This document shows positions 45,788-58,156 of a stretch of 64,000 nt of DNA, in pieces. Source of the stretch: Gnetum montanum (taxonomy: Eukaryota > Streptophyta > Gnetopsida > Gnetales > Gnetaceae). Location of the stretch: assembly GCA_015680685.1 (NCBI GenBank), contig MNCI01020816.1, forward strand, positions 215,362 through 279,361, in the 5' to 3' direction. The notes beneath the pieces are model-generated. The model was not told the origin of the DNA, did no database searches, and saw only the letters and a list, made by a program, of their open reading frames with translations. A program made the translations under genes and the position numbers. Position 1 is the first letter of the stretch. Every line of letters begins with the position of its first letter.

Positions 45788-48740
45788 ATGGACCCTATGC
45801 ACACCAACACCACCGCCATGCCCGTTACCGAATTCAATACTACAATCTTAGGTCCCATCACCGCCGCTGAGTCCATAGTTGCCCTTGGCAAGATGAATCC
45901 TCAGGGGCCATCTTGCCAATCACTAAGACTTCAAGGTAAGGATCCCACATTCACCATCCTAACTCCCAAACAATATAACTTTATTTACGTTAAAATCCAG
46001 GCTAACCTGGCCGTTGACCAAAAGGAACTAGAAGTAAAGAGATACTATGAGCTAATTTACAAAGGAGGTCATGACTTCATTCCCACCGCCTATGATGTCA
46101 TTCCCCTCATTGAATCCCACCATGAACTCCTATCCCAACTCCTCATGGCCAGGAACCAAACCTTACACCAACCTGCCATAGAGCCTCAAAAAGAAGATGA
46201 AGAAGATAATTTTGCAGCTCAATCTGAACATGAGGATTCATACCATACTCTCAGTCCGCAAACTTACATGAATTCGTTATTCTACCCTTTCACGGGAGAA
46301 ACCATGTTCCTTCACACATTTAAAAGCACTCAAGCTCATGTATCTCAATAGGAAGCATCCACTCTCATTCCCACTCTCCTCGTGACCAATACTCAATTCA
46401 ATGCACCCACCTCCATTATTCCTCCGGTCACCACATTATCTTCTCTCCTACAAATACAACCCCAACAACCCCCCTCTCAAGCTAATGTAGGAGTGACCTT
46501 CCCACCCCAAGTGATTGGGATGCCGCCTGTGATACCTACTTCTACATCTACTCACTATATACCACGAGAACAAATCCAAGGGACACCCTTCACCACTTCA
46601 ACTCAACAAGTTCAGGGCGTTCCCTCACAAATCATAACTGGACAGTGGGCCACGACTGACATGCACCTGCATCAACCCCCTCATTACAACATACCACCTG
46701 CTATAATTCCATCCATGAACGTCACCTAAGTACAACCATCAACAACACAACATTCATCATTCCTACCAACCGTACAGTAGTCTAACTTGTATAGTACTCA
46801 AATTAACCAACCTACTGCTCCACCAAGTGCCCAAGAATGGGCTGAAGCCAAAAGGATGATGCAAGAGCTCACTGACGAGATAAAGTGCCTCAAAACCGCT
46901 AACACTGAAGAGCTTAAAGTATTGGACTTCTACCAAGATGATCCAATCAGTTCGTTAGTGCCACCTTTAACTTTACCCAATGGAGTTTCATTACCTCAAT
47001 TCACAAAATATAACGGGGAAGGAGACCCCAACGTCCATCTAGTCACATTTAGACTAGAATGCCTATTGCTTCAGGCCTAGCCCCATGTAATCTTGCGTGT
47101 GTTCGCCATGTTCCTCACCGGCAGAGCATTAGACTGGTATCGAGCCTTGCCTCGTAACTCCATATCCTCTTTGGAGGATCTCTTACACCAGTTCGTTACT
47201 AGGTTTAAATACAACCTAAAACCTGAAGCAACCTTGGACAATCTAATATAGGTAAAACAAGCACCGCTTGAACCTGTACAGAAATTCATCCAAATATGAA
47301 GTGCTGCACTCAACAAACTTTATGAGCCAATCCCAGAAACATACCTTCTTACGATTCTTAAGGGAGCCATGAACGATTTTGTCAAATCAAAACTATACTA
47401 TCTAAATGCGCACACTCTAAGCCAAGCTTTTGTATAGATTAAAAACATAGAAGAGGCAACCCAAAATATCCATGACCCTGCTTACTCAGCCTTTAAAAAT
47501 CAACACACTAAAAAAGATAAAGAAAATGCTAAAGCAATTGTAGCAACAGTAGCAGAGACTCAACCTACCAACATAGGACAACAAGGCANCCACTCCCCAT
47601 GAAGCCTTCCCAGTTGTTAGATCAACTTTTGAAGGCTGGGGCCATTAAACACAAGCAGTTGTCTCCAATGGTAGCCCAGAGACACGACCGATTCTGTGAA
47701 TTGGTCAAAAACCCAAGCTTGGCAACTCCAAATGAGCCTCTTGTTCCAAGAGGCTTTAGACTAGATCGATTTTGTGAGTACCATCAACGAAATGGGCATG
47801 GTACTGATTATTGTTTCACCCTCAAACAAGACATACAACGTATGATTGATAGTGGTGAAATAACATTTGACGATGCCAACCCTGTTAAACCACAGAATCA
47901 ATCTATGGGCGTGTACAAATATCCCCTTAATACTAAGGAAGCTCCTTACTTTATTAACACGATCCATATTGAAAATGAGCAAGGAATGCCTAGAAAACCT
48001 TTCGTGATTCATGTTCCTCCTACAACATCAACATCATCCCCACAATCTTCGTATCCCACATATAATCCGCCTACACCTACAAATCCATTTGTCATTCGTG
48101 TACCCCCTGTCAATGCAACCACAAATGTGCAACTGCCTACCCGGCCCACTCCCTTTGTGGTCCAGGTGCCACCCGTAGTTGCAATCACAAAGGTACAACC
48201 ACAAAACTGACCAACTCCCTTCGTAATCAAAGTACCCAAACACCCTGATCTTCAACCTCCTACTCCTCAACCGCAAACCAAACCGATCCTGTTTGTCATC
48301 AGGATGCCTAAACACCCTAACACACAACCACCTCCAACTGTTCAAACGCAACCCTGACCCCCTCTATTCATAATCCAGGTCCCAAAACAACCCGATGTTT
48401 AAGCTCCAACGGTTCTCCCATGACCTTCGCAAGAACGCCTCGCTGATAGACTTACTAGGGAATGGTTGGAAAAAGAACGTCGAAGTCTTGAATTGGGACC
48501 ACCGAAACCCACTCCCTTAAATGTTGTACCTATAGCTTCGACAACTAACAAGCCAAGCACGAGTCACGAAAGCAAAAAATCAGGAACGTCAGATATATCA
48601 AACCCAACCGTCACATTAGACCACATGAAAACTATTCCACAAGAGATACAACTGTTGGGTCCAATGGACCAAGTCTCAACCAGCAAGAGCATACCAAATA
48701 GTAAAGACTTGACCAGTGCCCTAACCTAGGTCACATAGGT
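45788..48740 (+). pseudogene. gag: Tat2 gag, nearly intact frame
   Basis: ATG at 45788 (MDPMHTNTTAMPVTEFNTT). One frame runs to about 47585 with only a few stops, and the frame change at 47589 coincides with an N. The N-terminal part is Pro/Thr/Gln-rich. The gag domain near 46960-47400 contains LPQFTKYNGEGDPNVHL, FLTGRALDWYRALPRN and LLHQFVTRFKYNLKPEATLD. A zinc-knuckle variant RFCEYHQRNGHGTDYC near 47770-47815 has Cys-x2-His-x4-His-x4-Cys. A long Pro-rich tail with repeats of PFVIxVPP (48000-48400) follows. Gag forms the particle that packages RNA. Confidence 0.88.
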
Positions 48741-49703
48741 ACTTAAACAAAAAAACACATCTTTAAGCTTGTATGACCTAATGATGACTTCCCAAGTTCA
48801 TTGTGAAGCCTTAGTACGCATGCTAACATCGATCCCAGTCAGCGAAGACTTGCTTGCGAATGAACTTTCCATTCATGCGGTAATGTCCCCATATCAAGGA
48901 TCAAGAGCTACATCACTAAGCTTCAACACGAATAATATAAAAATAGATGAAAAAACAGGAGGAGTCACCACTGCACCCATGTTCATAACTATACAAGTAA
49001 ATCAATTTAAAATACATAGGATGCACGTAGATGACGGAGCAGCCACAAATGTAGTACCATACCCCATCATCGAACAATTAGGGCTAACTGAACAAATCAC
49101 ACCAACTTCCACGACATTCTTGAAATCGTTTAGTGGATCACACGTAGTTGTCAAAGGAATACTAACTTTGGATTTCATAGCAAGGGACCGGTTCCCCACG
49201 TCAACTGAATTTGTAGCCATAGACGAGATGCTTGGATTTAACTTGATATTGGGATGACCATGGTTAGCCCAATGAAAAGTGGTTTCCTCACCCATCCACC
49301 AAGAGATTCACTTACCCTATGAAGGTGGCGAAATCATTATACAGGGTGATGCGACTACACCCAACACCTCTGCACACGTAGGCACAAACCAAGGCTCAAA
49401 AGTCAAATTCGATGAGCCTAAACAAGATAACACTACTCTCGAGCTTAAACAGGACACCACACCCATTGACAACCAAAATGATAACCAATCTCCAAGCTGT
49501 GATCCCCCAGAAGATATGGAAACATTACAAAATGTGGAAACATCAGAGCATGCTGACATAGGAGTTATTCCTCTAGATGTCTCATGGTCCGAATTACCAT
49601 TTAACATAATTAGCGAAGGAGACGCTGAATATACAATTACACCGACATGCCCAACAGACCATGTCAATCTTCGAAAATTAAAGAAGCTACTCAACTATTG
49701 AAA
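48741..49703 (+). pseudogene. Tat2 protease region, D-D-G active site
   Basis: It lies in the same frame as the second half of gag. MHVDDGAATNVVPYPIIEQL near 49020-49080 gives the active-site triplet Asp-Asp-Gly, where Tat proteases commonly read Asp-Asn-Gly. The later block MLGFNLILG, a stop, PWLAQ (near 49228-49275) matches the usual LLGRPW motif. The frame continues to 49703 with an acidic tail. Two stops interrupt it. Confidence 0.8.
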
Positions 49704-49719
49704 CTACCACACGTTTACA

Positions 49720-49880
49720 ATGACGTTAAACTACTACTCGTCCAAAATGCCGTTAAACTACCACTCATCCGAAATGACGTTAAACTACCACTCGTCCGAA
49801 ATGACGTTAAACTACAACTGTCCGAAAAGATGTTAAAATACCACCTTGTCCGTAATGACATGAAAACTAGCCACGGTCAG
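49720..49880 (+). repeat. 27-bp tandem array after Tat2 gag-protease
   Basis: The unit carries ATGACGTTAAACTACCACTC, with starts at 49720, 49747, 49774 and 49801 and a further weaker one near 49830. A related motif is repeated at 52930-53050 and at 56690-56990, so the same word family flanks both coding blocks of the element. Confidence 0.85.
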
Positions 49881-50339
49881 AAATGGCTGGTTTATTTTTA
49901 AAATCCACTGAAATAGTTTAAATATCTCTTATTTTCTAGTGGCCCGAAATGGCCTTAGACTAGAACGTCATTACTAAAGCCCGTCATGATTTTAATTGAC
50001 ATGCATGGCCCAAAATGGCCTTAAACTAGAGCATTTCCAGTTTACAAAACCCTCTTAAAGTTGTTATTATTTACCTTATGTAAGTTGCACTCTTCTTTTC
50101 AAATCCCAAACAGCACTTATTGTTTAAATTCATCAATTGCAATTTCAGTTTATGCACGTGTGCATGAAAACAAAAATGAAACAAAATAAAAAATTTTAAA
50201 ATCCACCGAAAACACAAATATGCATTACCAATAGGGAAAAAGAATGTCGTCTTATTATACCGTTCACGTTACATCTCTTTTTACACAAGTTAAAACAAAA
50301 AATACAACAAAAACAAAGTGATAGCACCAACCATAAAAA

Positions 50340-50432
50340 CTAAGCATCAGCATTAGGAGGTGGTTGATCCCCAAATCTCTCTACATCATCGGCTCCTGCT
50401 CCACTAGGGCCCGCTCCTTCATCTCCATGATC
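50340..50432 (-). pseudogene. Possible last exon of an antisense gene in the Tat2 spacer
   Basis: On the minus strand a good acceptor (TTTGTTTATAG) is followed at 50432 by an open stretch, DHGDEGAGPSGAGADDVERF and GDQPPPNADA, then a stop at 50342-50340. Low-complexity acidic, Gly/Pro-rich composition is unlike the flanking word repeats. No sense counterpart. Coding status is an inference. Confidence 0.35.
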
Positions 50433-52197
50433 CTATAAACAAACACAAAAAAACAATTAAGTTAATAAACACAAATCAAACAACTTAAAACAAAAAAAAA
50501 ACAAATAATAATCAAAGGAAAGAAAAAAAAACATTAAAACGATACAAGACACTCACGATAAGGCCATTGACTCACGCTCGTGTGGAGCCATAAACTCACA
50601 CTGGTATGGGGCCATAGATTCACAATGATTCGGTCATGAATCACACCTATGTACTTGAAATAAGAATACTCACGCTACACTATACGGTAAACCAAAACTC
50701 ACGCTTAAAATAAAAGGCTCTATCAAAGGTTAAATCAATAACGCTGATTATCAACAACAATACCACCACTCACGCTGCCCAAATTAGAGGCCTAAGTCAT
50801 GCTGATTTTGGTTCAATAACCCACGCTGCCCAGTTGAGGCCTAACTCACGCTGAGAGAGTTTTACAATACTCACGCTTGACAGCCCAAACCGAAAAACTC
50901 ACGCTGCAATAAAAATGAGGGCAACAACTCACGCTCACGCTGCATACTGAAATCAGGCACTTGCAGGGTACAGTAAATATAACAAAATAAACTCCACGCT
51001 GTTGGGCCATTCACTGACCGGATGGTAAAACGGCAGGGTAACGTAAAGTAAAACATTCATTCACTCACGCTGTTGGGGCCAAAGCAAACCCACGCTAATT
51101 ATGGGGCGGAGGCCAAAGCACACTCACGCTGGCAAAGAAGCCCGAATCACTCGCGTGGCATTTTATTTCTATCTTATTTAGTATTTTATGGTTACGTTCA
51201 TTCTTGGTTCTTCTTCCACCGTGTTGCATTCTATTTTCCTCGAGTCTTCATGTTGTGTAAGTTTGCCTTTGCATTTCTTTTGTGTTTATCATCACCCGTA
51301 TATCCTTTCTCCTAAAGTTTTCTTTTCATTTGGTTATCCATCACTCATTTATCCTTTCTCTCAAATTTTTCTCCGTCGTCTGCCCATGCTTTTCTCCGTC
51401 GTGTGCCCATGCTGGGTAATAAGTATTTCAGTTTTGTCTTTCAGTTGTTGCTAGTAGTTGCTAGTACAGTTTGGTTTCCCTTCATCGTTTTTCTCGTCGT
51501 CTTTTATCTCGTTTGTACTTCTATCTTGTTTGTCTTGTATTCATTCAGAATAGCCAGTTTATGCTAAGTATTGAAAACCAAACCATCCACACTGGGTTGT
51601 GAAAAACCTGCACTCACACTGATACTGAATGGGGCATGTACTCACGTAGATGATAATTTTTCCCCAAATAGAAAACACTCACGCTGATTTTGGACCTTTA
51701 ATTCATGCAGATTTTAACTCCATAAACTCACGCTGACACTGGGACAAGCACTCACGCTAGTTTTTGGTCCTAAACTCATGCTAACATTGATCCTGACACC
51801 ACATTCATGCTGATCTTTGAGTCATGTACTCACTTTGGATGAGGCCCTGTACACACAATGAGGATAATTCCACCTATGAACCTACACTGGAACTGCAACT
51901 AAAATTAGGAACGCAAACCTTGTAATGCATAGCAAGGAAAAACAAAAAAAAAATTGCAGAAACCCTGGCCCTCCCCAAAACTGTAAAAATAAAATACACC
52001 CAAAAAAAACGCAGTCCAAAAATTAGCTACTCATGCTGAGGAAATTAAGTCACGCTGAAGACACCGTTCACACACAAAAAATTTCACACACGTTGTAAAA
52101 GCTCAGGGTACAGGTACGTACACATGAAACAGCAACAATATCTATATATATATATATAGCAAGAAAAAGGCAAATAAAATATGAAACAAGAGCGTAC

Positions 52198-52328
52198 CTA
52201 CGCATGGACCCTGTCCATGAAGGGATCCTAGGCCAAGAAAGGTGTTGAAGCATCTCCTCACTTTCCTCCACAAATGCTAGCGTTGCCTCCTTCTTTCCCT
52301 TGCCCTTGTCTTGTTTGCCTTTACCCAT
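52198..52328 (-). pseudogene. Possible first exon of an antisense gene in the Tat2 spacer
   Basis: On the minus strand a methionine at 52328 begins MGKGKQDKGKGKKEATLAFV, then EESEEMLQHLSWPRIPSWTG and SMR. After 131 bp comes a donor-like CGTAG then GTACGC at 52197. It is basic then acidic, and would suit a nuclear protein, but no family is recognised. The intron, if real, would reach about 50433 and contains the CACGCTG words. Confidence 0.35.
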
Positions 52329-52919
52329 TTTGCCCCGTACACTACAGATTTGGACGCTGTAGATCTAGGTGCAGTAGTTAGTCATGCTCCCCTCCAGGAC
52401 ACTGTACGATGCCGTACACACCCACCTTGCTTACGCTACCACTGTTGTTGCCGCCTGTTTCCAATACTCACGTTGTAAAATGGTGAAATGACTTTTATTT
52501 TTACTGGTCAAACCTTTTAATTCCCCCGTTATTTTATTATATTTTACCATTACTCTTATTTTTACCACGTTGTTTTGATGCTAACCTCCTAGGTAAAACG
52601 CCCACCTTAAAAGTAAAAACTTTAAAATAAAAATAAAATACACATAATGTTACTTCTTCTCTTACGCTGGCCCATGGTTAACAGCGTCCAAAAAAATAAC
52701 AAAATAAAATAAAATATTTACTTTTAATTACGTTGACCCCTTTGGGCAACACCAAACTATAAAAGCTTTTAAAAATAAAGCAAAATAGATAATGTTATTC
52801 TTTGTTACTTTGGTTATGTTGCCCCCTTTTCTTTTATCAATGCCTAAACCTTAAACTTTAAAAATAAAATATATATATATATATATATAATATAATATAA
52901 AAAAATATTTTAAATTCTT

Positions 52920-53050
52920 GTACACACACACGGCCCGATACAACTTTAAACTGCCACACATGGCCCGGTACGGCCTTAAACTGTCACACATGGCCCGGTA
53001 TGGCCTTAAACTGCCACCCCTAGCCCGGTATGGCATTAAACTGCCATACG
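52920..53050 (+). repeat. 30-bp tandem array upstream of Tat2 pol
   Basis: Four units with ATGGCCCGGTACGGCCTTAA start near 52931, 52961, 52991 and 53021. They share CTTAAACTGCCAC with the 27-bp array at 49720. The frames on both strands here (52851-53111, 52918-53154) come from the repeat, not from genes. Confidence 0.82.
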
Positions 53051-53297
53051 TCCAGGCACGATGGAAAACTACCCTTGGTATACCATTGGTTACATTTAAA
53101 CGTAAAATCAATTTATTTATTTATTTTAAAGAAAACTCACCCTTGTTGACATAGCTCCCTGTTTCATTGGCAAGAGCAAACACATGGATAGCAAGCAACT
53201 CTTTGTATCGTAGTTTATCAATGGACCACATGGAGCAATTAAATAAGAAATCAATCTAGAGTCCATTGATTTAGACCCACCAACATACGATAATTTA

Positions 53298-54398
53298 GTG
53301 GCATCAACCCAAGAAACACTAGATTACTTTACAGGAATGACAAAATCTCTGGACCTAGAAGTCGATAACATCACCGAAGATCCCCTAGCCGAAACCCCCA
53401 TAACCACGTCAAATGGTGAGGTTAAAATTTTAAAACTAAGTACTTTGTTAAATCCACAACTTGCCAGTGACATAACTCGAGTGCTAAAAGACAACATGAA
53501 AGCATTCGCTTGGTCTTACACTAACATGCCTAGGCTCGACCCTCGAATAGTCCAGCATAACATTATACTTGATCCAAAACTAAGGCCAGTGAAACAAAAA
53601 GCACACAAGGTCAAGCCTAAAGTAGCATTGGTAGTTCGCAATGAGATCATGAAGCTTTATCAAGCTAGTTTCATCCGAGCTATGGATTACATTGATTAGG
53701 TATCCAACATGGTTATAGTCCCAAAGAAGAATGAAAGCATTCGTCTATGCATTAACTTTCGAAACCTCAACGTTGCAACCATAAAAGATGACTTCCCACT
53801 ACCTAGCATCGATCAACTTGTTGATTCAACCACGGAGCATGCATTGTTATCCTTTATGGATGGCTTTTCAGGATACAACCAGATTAGGATCAATCTCGAA
53901 CATCAACTCAGGACAACCTTAATGACACCATGGGGTACATTTTGTTATACGATGATGTCATTCAGTCTCAAGAAAGCTAGGGCCACGTATCAATGAGCGA
54001 TGACATTCATCTTTAATGATTACATGTTCAACTCGCTCAATGACTATGTAGATGAGATTACTGTCAAATCAAAAACAACTGAGCAACATGTAAAAGACCT
54101 AGACTTGGTACTGAAACGTTGTCTAAAATACGAGCTTAGACTCAACCTGAAGAAATATCTCTTTGGGGTCAAAATAGGAAAAATGCTTAGATTCGTCATA
54201 TCTGAGATAGGGATACGAGTAGATCTGGATAAGGTTAAGGCAATAACAAATCTGAAACCACCTAGCAACCTTACTGAACTTCGTGGTCTACAAGGTAGAT
54301 TACAGTTTATCAGACGTTTCATTGAAAAACTTACAGACAAGTTGAGGCCTATGCAGCACTTATTGCACAAGAATGTCCATTTTGAATGGACTCCATAG
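53298..54398 (+). pseudogene. pol: Tat2 reverse transcriptase
   Basis: Frame from about 53250 with MASTQETLDYFTGMTKSLDL at 53298. Blocks in order are FAWSYTNMPRLDPRIVQHNI, VSNMVIVPKKNESIR, CINFRNLN, IKDDFPLPSIDQL, SFMDGFSGYNQIRI, TPWGTFCYTMM and the catalytic box NDYVDEITVKS at about 54040-54070. Tat elements usually read YVDD, so the second catalytic Asp is Glu here (codon 54054-54056). FVISEIGIRVDLDKVKAI and GRLQFIRRFI follow. Stops interrupt at 53697, 53997 and 54399. Confidence 0.88.
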
Positions 54399-55500
54399 TG
54401 CCAAGAAGCCTTTGAGGACATCAAAATGGCACTGGCTCAACTACCGACAGTTCATCCACCATAGAACAATAAACCATTTTACATCTACCTTACAACATCC
54501 GAATCATCTATCACATCTATGCTTTGTCAAAAACGCGATGATGGAACTGAAATCCCTATTTACTACTTGAGCCATGCATTAGTAGACTATGAACAACGTT
54601 ACAATGACATGGAGAGGTCATGCCTTGCCCTTATCTATTCTTTAAAGAAGTGGCGACATCATCTCTTCTATAACCAAGTTAATATCATTTGTAAAGACAA
54701 CGTGCTAAGAGCTATCTCGAACAACATATATGAATCAAGAAAGATAGCTAAATGGAAAGCGATGATTGCTGAGTTTGACCTATACTACATACCTCAATCA
54801 TCAGTTAAAGGTCAAGCTATAGTCAATCAAATGATCGCATCACTGATGCAAGACCAAGCAACGATCAACCCAGAGTTTCCGGATAAGAATGTAAACACAA
54901 TAGACATAGTACCTGATAACTACGACATCATCTTAAACTTTGATGGAGCATCGACCTCCCAAGGAGGAAGTGCTGCAGCAGTCATCACATATCCCTCTAG
55001 GGAGATCCGATCCTTTGCTTATCATTTAAACTTTCCCTGTACTAACAACGTGGCAGAGTACGAAGGTCTTCTTAGAGGTCTCATGGCAGCACTAGCTTTA
55101 AAAACCACATGACTCATGGTTAGAGGCGACTCACAGTTAGTCATCAATCAGGTTACAGATGTATATGCATGTAAAGCTTTACATTTACAACCATACTGTG
55201 ACTTGACAAAACATCTGCTGAAATAATTCACAAACATAGATGTGCAACATTTTTCCAGAAATGACAATACCATCGTAGATGCACTTGCAACACTAGCCCT
55301 AAACATTTCACCTGACATGTTTCATGCTTTGCCTAGTTCCATAATGAGTTGTGCCAATCCCATAACTAACACCCTTAATGAACTACCCATAGCATCCATT
55401 AGCATGACACACATCGTGGAATGATACGATGACATAAAGGAGTATCTTCTACAGGGTAAACCACCTCAACATCTAACGAATGCTCAAAAATATGTAGTGC
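54399..55500 (+). pseudogene. pol: Tat2 double RNase H: classical and archaeal-type
   Basis: The classical domain reads FYIYLTTSESSITSMLCQK, YYLSHALVDYEQRYNDMERS and LALIYSLKKWRHHLFYNQVN (54476-54720). The second domain, from about 54915, reads YDIILNFDGASTSQGGSAAA, NNVAEYEGLLRGL, GDSQLVINQV and, near 55270, NTIVDALATLA, with the four acidic positions D, E, D, D of RNase H. Two RNase H domains are the hallmark of Tat elements. Stops at about 55112 and 55224 break the frame. Confidence 0.85.
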
Positions 55501-56660
55501 GGAAATGATCTCAACAGTATGCACTAGTAGGGGACACGTTATGTCGTAGATCCTATGAAGGCATTTTGTTAGTGTACGTTAGTAACATCGATGGCCAAAC
55601 CATCGTGGAGCAAGTTCATGAAGGGCTTTGTGAGGGGCACATAGCACCCAAGGCCATGGCAACCAAAATTAGACGTTTAGGCTACTATTGGCTGCACATG
55701 GAATATGACTGTTTCTTCAAAGTCAAAACATGCAGCATCTGTCAAAAACATGGTAATCTCATACATGTGCCACCTAATGAGTTGCATGCAGCTCAAATCA
55801 CATGGCCTTTCCAGAAATGGGGGTTAGACATCATAGGACCAATAACTCCCCCATCTTCCGCAGGACATAACTTCTTTATAACTGCAACGGAATATTTCAC
55901 AAAATGGGTAGAAGTTATTCCTCTTAAGAAGACCACATCAAAACAAGTATGCAACTTCATCCTTGAAAACATTGCGACTCGTTTTGGCATTCCAATGACC
56001 ATAATCACTGATAATGGGCCACAATTCAGTAGTGTTGAAACCAAAACCTTTTAAGTGCCTAGGCATCAAACATTCATTTTCATCACCATACTATCCTTAG
56101 AGCAACGGTCAAGCAGAATCCACGAATAAAATGATCATCATGGTGCTCAAGAAAATGCTTAATCAAAGCAAAAGAAGATGGCACGAATAGCTAGTTTACG
56201 CACTATGGGCATATCAAACGATGCACAAAACATCCACAGGTAAAACACCGTATAGTCTTGTTTATGGTTCAAAAGCTGTTTTACCTTTGGAGTTGCAGGT
56301 ACCTTCATTGCGGATCACACTCTCCAAACTCCTCAATGAAAGTCAAAACAATGACTCACGCATTATTGACCTTGACTCAGTGGAGGAGGAACGAACACAC
56401 ACACTAGATCAAATCGAGTGGTACCAGAAGTAACAATGACGGTGACATCAACATGACATTCATAAGCGCCCGATCAAGGAAGGTGATCTTATCCTTAAGG
56501 CGGTCCATGAACACGCAAACAAATTCTCGGCCAACTGGGAAGGGCCTTACTTGGTTACCAAAGCGTACAAAAATGGAGCATTTAAGCTAGCTGATAGGGA
56601 TGGTAACAAGCTTGCTCATCCAACAAATCACATGTACCTTAAGCCATTTTACGTCTGAAC
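55501..56660 (+). pseudogene. pol: Tat2 integrase, one frameshift
   Basis: The zinc-binding part reads VHEGLCEGHIAPKAMATKIR with CSICQKH (55610-55755). Core: KWGLDIIGPI (Asp codon at 55827), ITDNGPQF (Asp at 56010), then a one-base frameshift near 56050, a stop in YYPxSNGQAE, and the catalytic Glu at 56116. STGKTPYSLVYGSKAVLPLE and the C-terminal NWEGPYLVTKAYKNGAFKLA follow, ending with HMYLKPFYV near 56655. Confidence 0.87.
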
Positions 56661-58156
56661 AAAGCCTAAGGTATGCACTTGTCCTGGCATCATGACGGTA
56701 AACTGATACCACCGATTCGTCCTAGAATTATGACGATAAACTGATACCACAGAATGGTCCTAGCATCATGACCTAAAAATGTTACCACAGATCATCCAGA
56801 ATGACAATAAACTACCACATTCTCATCTGCCAAAGTCTGCTAAGACTACAAACTAGCTCGCCTCTCCATAGTCTGCCACGACTATAAACTAGCATTGCAC
56901 TATCCGCTACGACACTAAACTGGCAACGTCTAATGGGTTATGACGTAAAACTAATCCATGACAGTCCGCCAAGACTATAAACTAGCAACTTCTACACTGG
57001 CCTACTAATCTGTTGCTATAATCAAACAGCATGTCTTCATCAACCTGCTGCATGAATTCATCACATGGACTTTGACAACATTGTTGCTACTCCATTTTGT
57101 TTTTCTGCGGTCGCACGCGGTGTCTCCATCCCATCGGTTGCATCCATGTTTAAAGTGTTAAGATAACTCATTCACTCATGGTTTTCTTGTCTTCTTGGAG
57201 TTGTGTTTGCAAGATGACATCCAGAGGTGTTCGTACATGGATGCACTTCGTCACGATAACGAGGTACCACATTGTTCCTGATGCATGTAACCAGATTAAT
57301 CAAACCATTCACAAGTACATTCCTAGTTCCCTAAATGTCCCTCATTCCCTAGCATGTTCTCTCTACTCTATTCAGTTACATTTCCCGGATACATCCCAGT
57401 CACCCCAAAACTCTGAACACATGGTTGCACACTATAACTCTCAAAGCAGTTGCAACACACAACACAACACATGAAACAGATACAAGCACACGAGCACGAG
57501 TATAACGTTGAAAGAGAACTCTGTTCAAAAACAAAAAATAAATAAAAAATAAAAACAAATATAAAAAATCAAAGAGCAAAATCCATCACAAGACCCTTGG
57601 CACTTCCCATACAAGCCCCAGGCAGGAAGGTACTTGTCTTGGAAGAAAACACTCGTGTCTCAAACAATTATGTTGCATCCCACCGTGTGGCTTTGGCTGT
57701 TGGACAACGGGTTCCCTTTGATACTCAATAAGGGTCCTATTTCTCCAAAGAACACACCACCCCATCATGTGGCTTTGGTCGTGACAACGAGTTCTCTTAA
57801 GTAGGATACAAGAGTCTTGTTCCTCTAAAGGACGCACACCCCATGCCTTGGTCCCAAGTCTGCTAGATACTGGCTATTGACAAGGACCAACATGATGTGT
57901 TCACACAAGAGCATTCCCCTTCCCACAGTTAAACAAAATCATCCCTTCATCAATCCCTGATCTCACAGTAACAAACCTTCTTCCTATACATCTCAAAACC
58001 TCATTTCCCAATCCTAGGTACTTCTGAACACGGTGCGATGACATCTGGCCAAGTGCCAAAGAACAATGCTTAATACCCGGTTGCTCGTGGTGTTTTTTAC
58101 TTCTTTGTCAATGCCTCTCAGGTAGATTCCTCCAAGCATCAATAAGGAGGGGCCAA
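56661..58156 (+). other. Tat2 3' region with tandem repeats and polypurine tract
   Basis: No gene. At 56690-56990 units near 38 bp carry ATGACGGTAAACTGATACCA and variants (starts 56692, 56730, 56768), then looser copies with GACTATAAACTAGCA. At about 57680-57840 a unit of some 78 bp with TGTGGCTTTGG occurs twice. The purine-rich AATAAGGAGGGGCCAA ends at 58156, immediately before the LTR. The frame at 57178-57474 shows no domain. Confidence 0.75.

Larger units (their letters stand above)
49881..53200 (+). other. Tat2 spacer between protease and reverse transcriptase
   Basis: About 3.3 kb with no sense gene. From 50570 to 52050 the word CTCACGCTG or a one-base variant occurs about two dozen times at irregular spacing. 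(TA)n tracts lie at 52143-52158 and 52869-52890. Antisense exon-like sequences are listed separately. Ogre-like Tat elements have an intron between protease and reverse transcriptase, so this may be spliced out or skipped in the pol transcript. Confidence 0.7.

Noticed and set aside
48009-48351. Minus-strand frames with Gly and Thr repeats
   Set aside because: They are antisense to the Pro-rich repeats of Tat2 gag.
49720-53050. Short regularly spaced repeats resembling a CRISPR array
   Set aside because: The units are directly adjacent with no unique spacers and lie in a plant retroelement.
54044-54424. 126-codon minus-strand frame
   Set aside because: It is the shadow of the Tat2 reverse transcriptase frame.
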